From contig CACWQE010000017.1 of the NCBI GenBank assembly GCA_902762905.1, forward strand, positions 1 through 46,505: a stretch of DNA of 46,505 nucleotides. Direction: 5' to 3'. Shown here piece after piece: positions 45,738 through 46,505 of this stretch. A model generated the notes under the pieces. The model saw nothing but the letters and a program-made list of their open reading frames with translations. It made no database searches and was not told where the DNA came from. The translations under genes and the position numbers were made by a program. Each line of letters starts with the position of its first letter. Position 1 is the first letter of the stretch. The stretch is from an uncultured Lachnospiraceae bacterium (lineage in GTDB: Bacteria > Bacillota > Clostridia > Lachnospirales > Lachnospiraceae).

Positions 45738-45998
45738 ATGCCGGAAATATCACTATTTTATGGAATTCGAGTTACTATGTATTATGATGATCATAATCCA
45801 CCGCATTTCCATGCAGAGTACAATGGAAATAAAGCAATTATTGAAATTGATACAGCTAGATGCATTAAAGGTGCTTTGCCATCAAGACAATTAAAGTTGA
45901 TTTTGGCATGGTGTGTTCTACATCAAGATGAGTTGATGCAGAATTGGGAATTATCAAAAGATGGAAAACCGTTAAATAGAATTAATCCACTTGTATAG
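45738..45998 (+). CDS. DUF4160 domain protein (possible toxin-antitoxin component)
   Basis: The 86-residue protein has FYGIRVTMYYDDHNPPHFHA, the diagnostic DUF4160 core with its conserved His residues, and a C-terminal WELSKDGKPLNRINPL. DUF4160 genes are commonly paired with DUF2442 genes, as here, and the pair has been predicted by gene neighbourhood to be a toxin-antitoxin system. Which protein is the toxin is not established from sequence. TGGGAGGTG precedes the start. Confidence 0.85.
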   Translation: MPEISLFYGIRVTMYYDDHNPPHFHAEYNGNKAIIEIDTARCIKGALPSRQLKLILAWCVLHQDELMQNWELSKDGKPLNRINPLV

Positions 45999-46009
45999 GA
46001 GGTGTGTTT

Positions 46010-46285
46010 ATGTTTCCAAAGGTAGTTCAAGTAATACCAATGAAAGACTATTCAGTATTTGTGTACTTTGAGGATGGGAAAATAGTATGTTATGATATGA
46101 AAAACATGTTAGATAAAGAGGTTTTCAAACCATTGAAAGACATTTCCATCTTTGTTGATGCATGTACGGTTATGAATGATACGTTAGCATGGGATATAGG
46201 TGGAAATAGAGATGCCGGTCGATGCATTGATATTGATCCTGATACGTTGTATGAATTGCCTTACTGTGAGGAACATATAGCTTAG
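46010..46285 (+). CDS. DUF2442 domain protein (possible toxin-antitoxin component)
   Basis: The 91-residue protein has FPKVVQVIPMKDYSVFVYFE and VMNDTLAWDIGGNRDAGRCI, typical of DUF2442 (N-terminal strand pair and conserved Trp). I chose ATG 46010, 7 bases after AGGAGG (45997-46002), over a GTG at 46004. It starts 11 bases after the DUF4160 stop, so the two are one transcriptional unit. Confidence 0.85.
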   Translation: MFPKVVQVIPMKDYSVFVYFEDGKIVCYDMKNMLDKEVFKPLKDISIFVDACTVMNDTLAWDIGGNRDAGRCIDIDPDTLYELPYCEEHIA

Positions 46286-46388
46286 GTGTAGACTTTTACA
46301 CTATGGATATGTTTTCGGAATAAGTATTTGTTAGTGAATGAGAAGTTGTGGAACGCCATGAGCAGTCCACCACATAAAACGCGTATGC

Positions 46389-46437
46389 AACACTTGCTTT
46401 AGGGAATCCCCTCTCCATATAATCAAGTGTTTTTTTC
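46389..46437 (+). terminator. Probable terminator downstream of the DUF pair
   Basis: AACACTTG (46389-46396) pairs with CAAGTGTT (46424-46431), followed by six T residues. The loop is long (27 bases) and includes the small AGGGAATCCCCT hairpin. Confidence 0.65.
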
Positions 46438-46454
46438 AATAAATTCAATACTTT

Positions 46455-46467
46455 TTGACACCTGTCA
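46455..46467. promoter_or_regulatory. TTGACA -35-like box with TGACA-CC-TGTCA palindrome
   Basis: TGACACCTGTCA (46456-46467) is a perfect 5-bp dyad overlapping TTGACA (46455-46460). The -10 is weak (TAAGGT at 46479-46484, 18-base spacing). It may be the regulated promoter of a gene just beyond the window. Confidence 0.3.
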
Positions 46468-46505
46468 TTTAATAGAACTAAGGTTATGGAGTGATCTTTA
46501 CCTCG

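Noticed and set aside
1..46505. CRISPR array, tRNA, rRNA, insertion sequence or prophage
   Set aside because: I saw no regularly spaced repeats, tRNA-like cloverleaf, rRNA segments, transposase or integrase, or phage structural genes.

Overview
This 46.5 kb window looks like chromosomal DNA of an anaerobic, low-GC Firmicute, most likely a Lachnospiraceae gut commensal. The reasons are strong AGGAGG ribosome binding sites, the S10-spc-alpha ribosomal super-operon in Firmicute order with a type-Z zinc S14, an anaerobic (radical SAM) sulfatase maturase, a rplQ-ecfAA-ecfT-truA-rplM-rpsI tail, and Lachnospiraceae-style surface domains. The genus cannot be fixed from the sequence. I see no rRNA, tRNA, CRISPR array, insertion sequence or prophage.

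Region 1 (1-6.6 kb) is a sulfate-ester scavenging cassette: a SsuB/TauB-type ATPase, permease and substrate-binding lipoprotein, a cytoplasmic sulfatase, and the radical SAM enzyme that activates it. Two sites matching the catabolite-repression (cre)/LacI-family consensus lie upstream, so carbon status probably controls it.

Region 2 (6.6-21.4 kb) is a set of small accessory and housekeeping units: a metal-binding HMA plus DsbD/SafE-like membrane protein behind a strong promoter with a 9-bp inverted-repeat operator; azlCD amino-acid export; a stand-alone receiver protein and a deoxyinosine glycosylase; an SPFH membrane protein with an Arc-like repressor and twin TGATATCA operators; a DUF1648 protein; a YkgJ cysteine-cluster protein; a D-lactate-dehydrogenase-like enzyme; a leftward block of cardiolipin synthase, methyltransferase and thioesterase; a 758-residue protein with a possible cyclic-nucleotide-binding fold; another methyltransferase; and a D,D-carboxypeptidase.

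Region 3 (21.4-37.8 kb) is the S10-spc-alpha ribosomal operon cluster (rpsJ to rplQ) with secY, adk, map, infA, rpmJ and rpoA. It has a structured S10 leader of about 240 nt, a palindromic element between rpsH and rplF, an internal promoter before rpmJ, a 280-nt leader before rpsM, and an L17 carrying a roughly 50-residue insertion.

Region 4 (37.8-46.5 kb) has a fused two-domain ECF ATPase with EcfT, truA, a secreted Ig-like plus beta-helix protein placed between truA and rplM, then rplM-rpsI behind their own promoter and leader. It ends with a DUF4160-DUF2442 gene pair of the toxin-antitoxin type.

The candidates most worth following for new biology are the SPFH/RHH unit with its twin operators, the metal-protein operator, the S10, rpsM and rplM leader RNAs, the rpsH-rplF palindromic insert, and the 758-residue protein. 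None of these was tested beyond reading the sequence.
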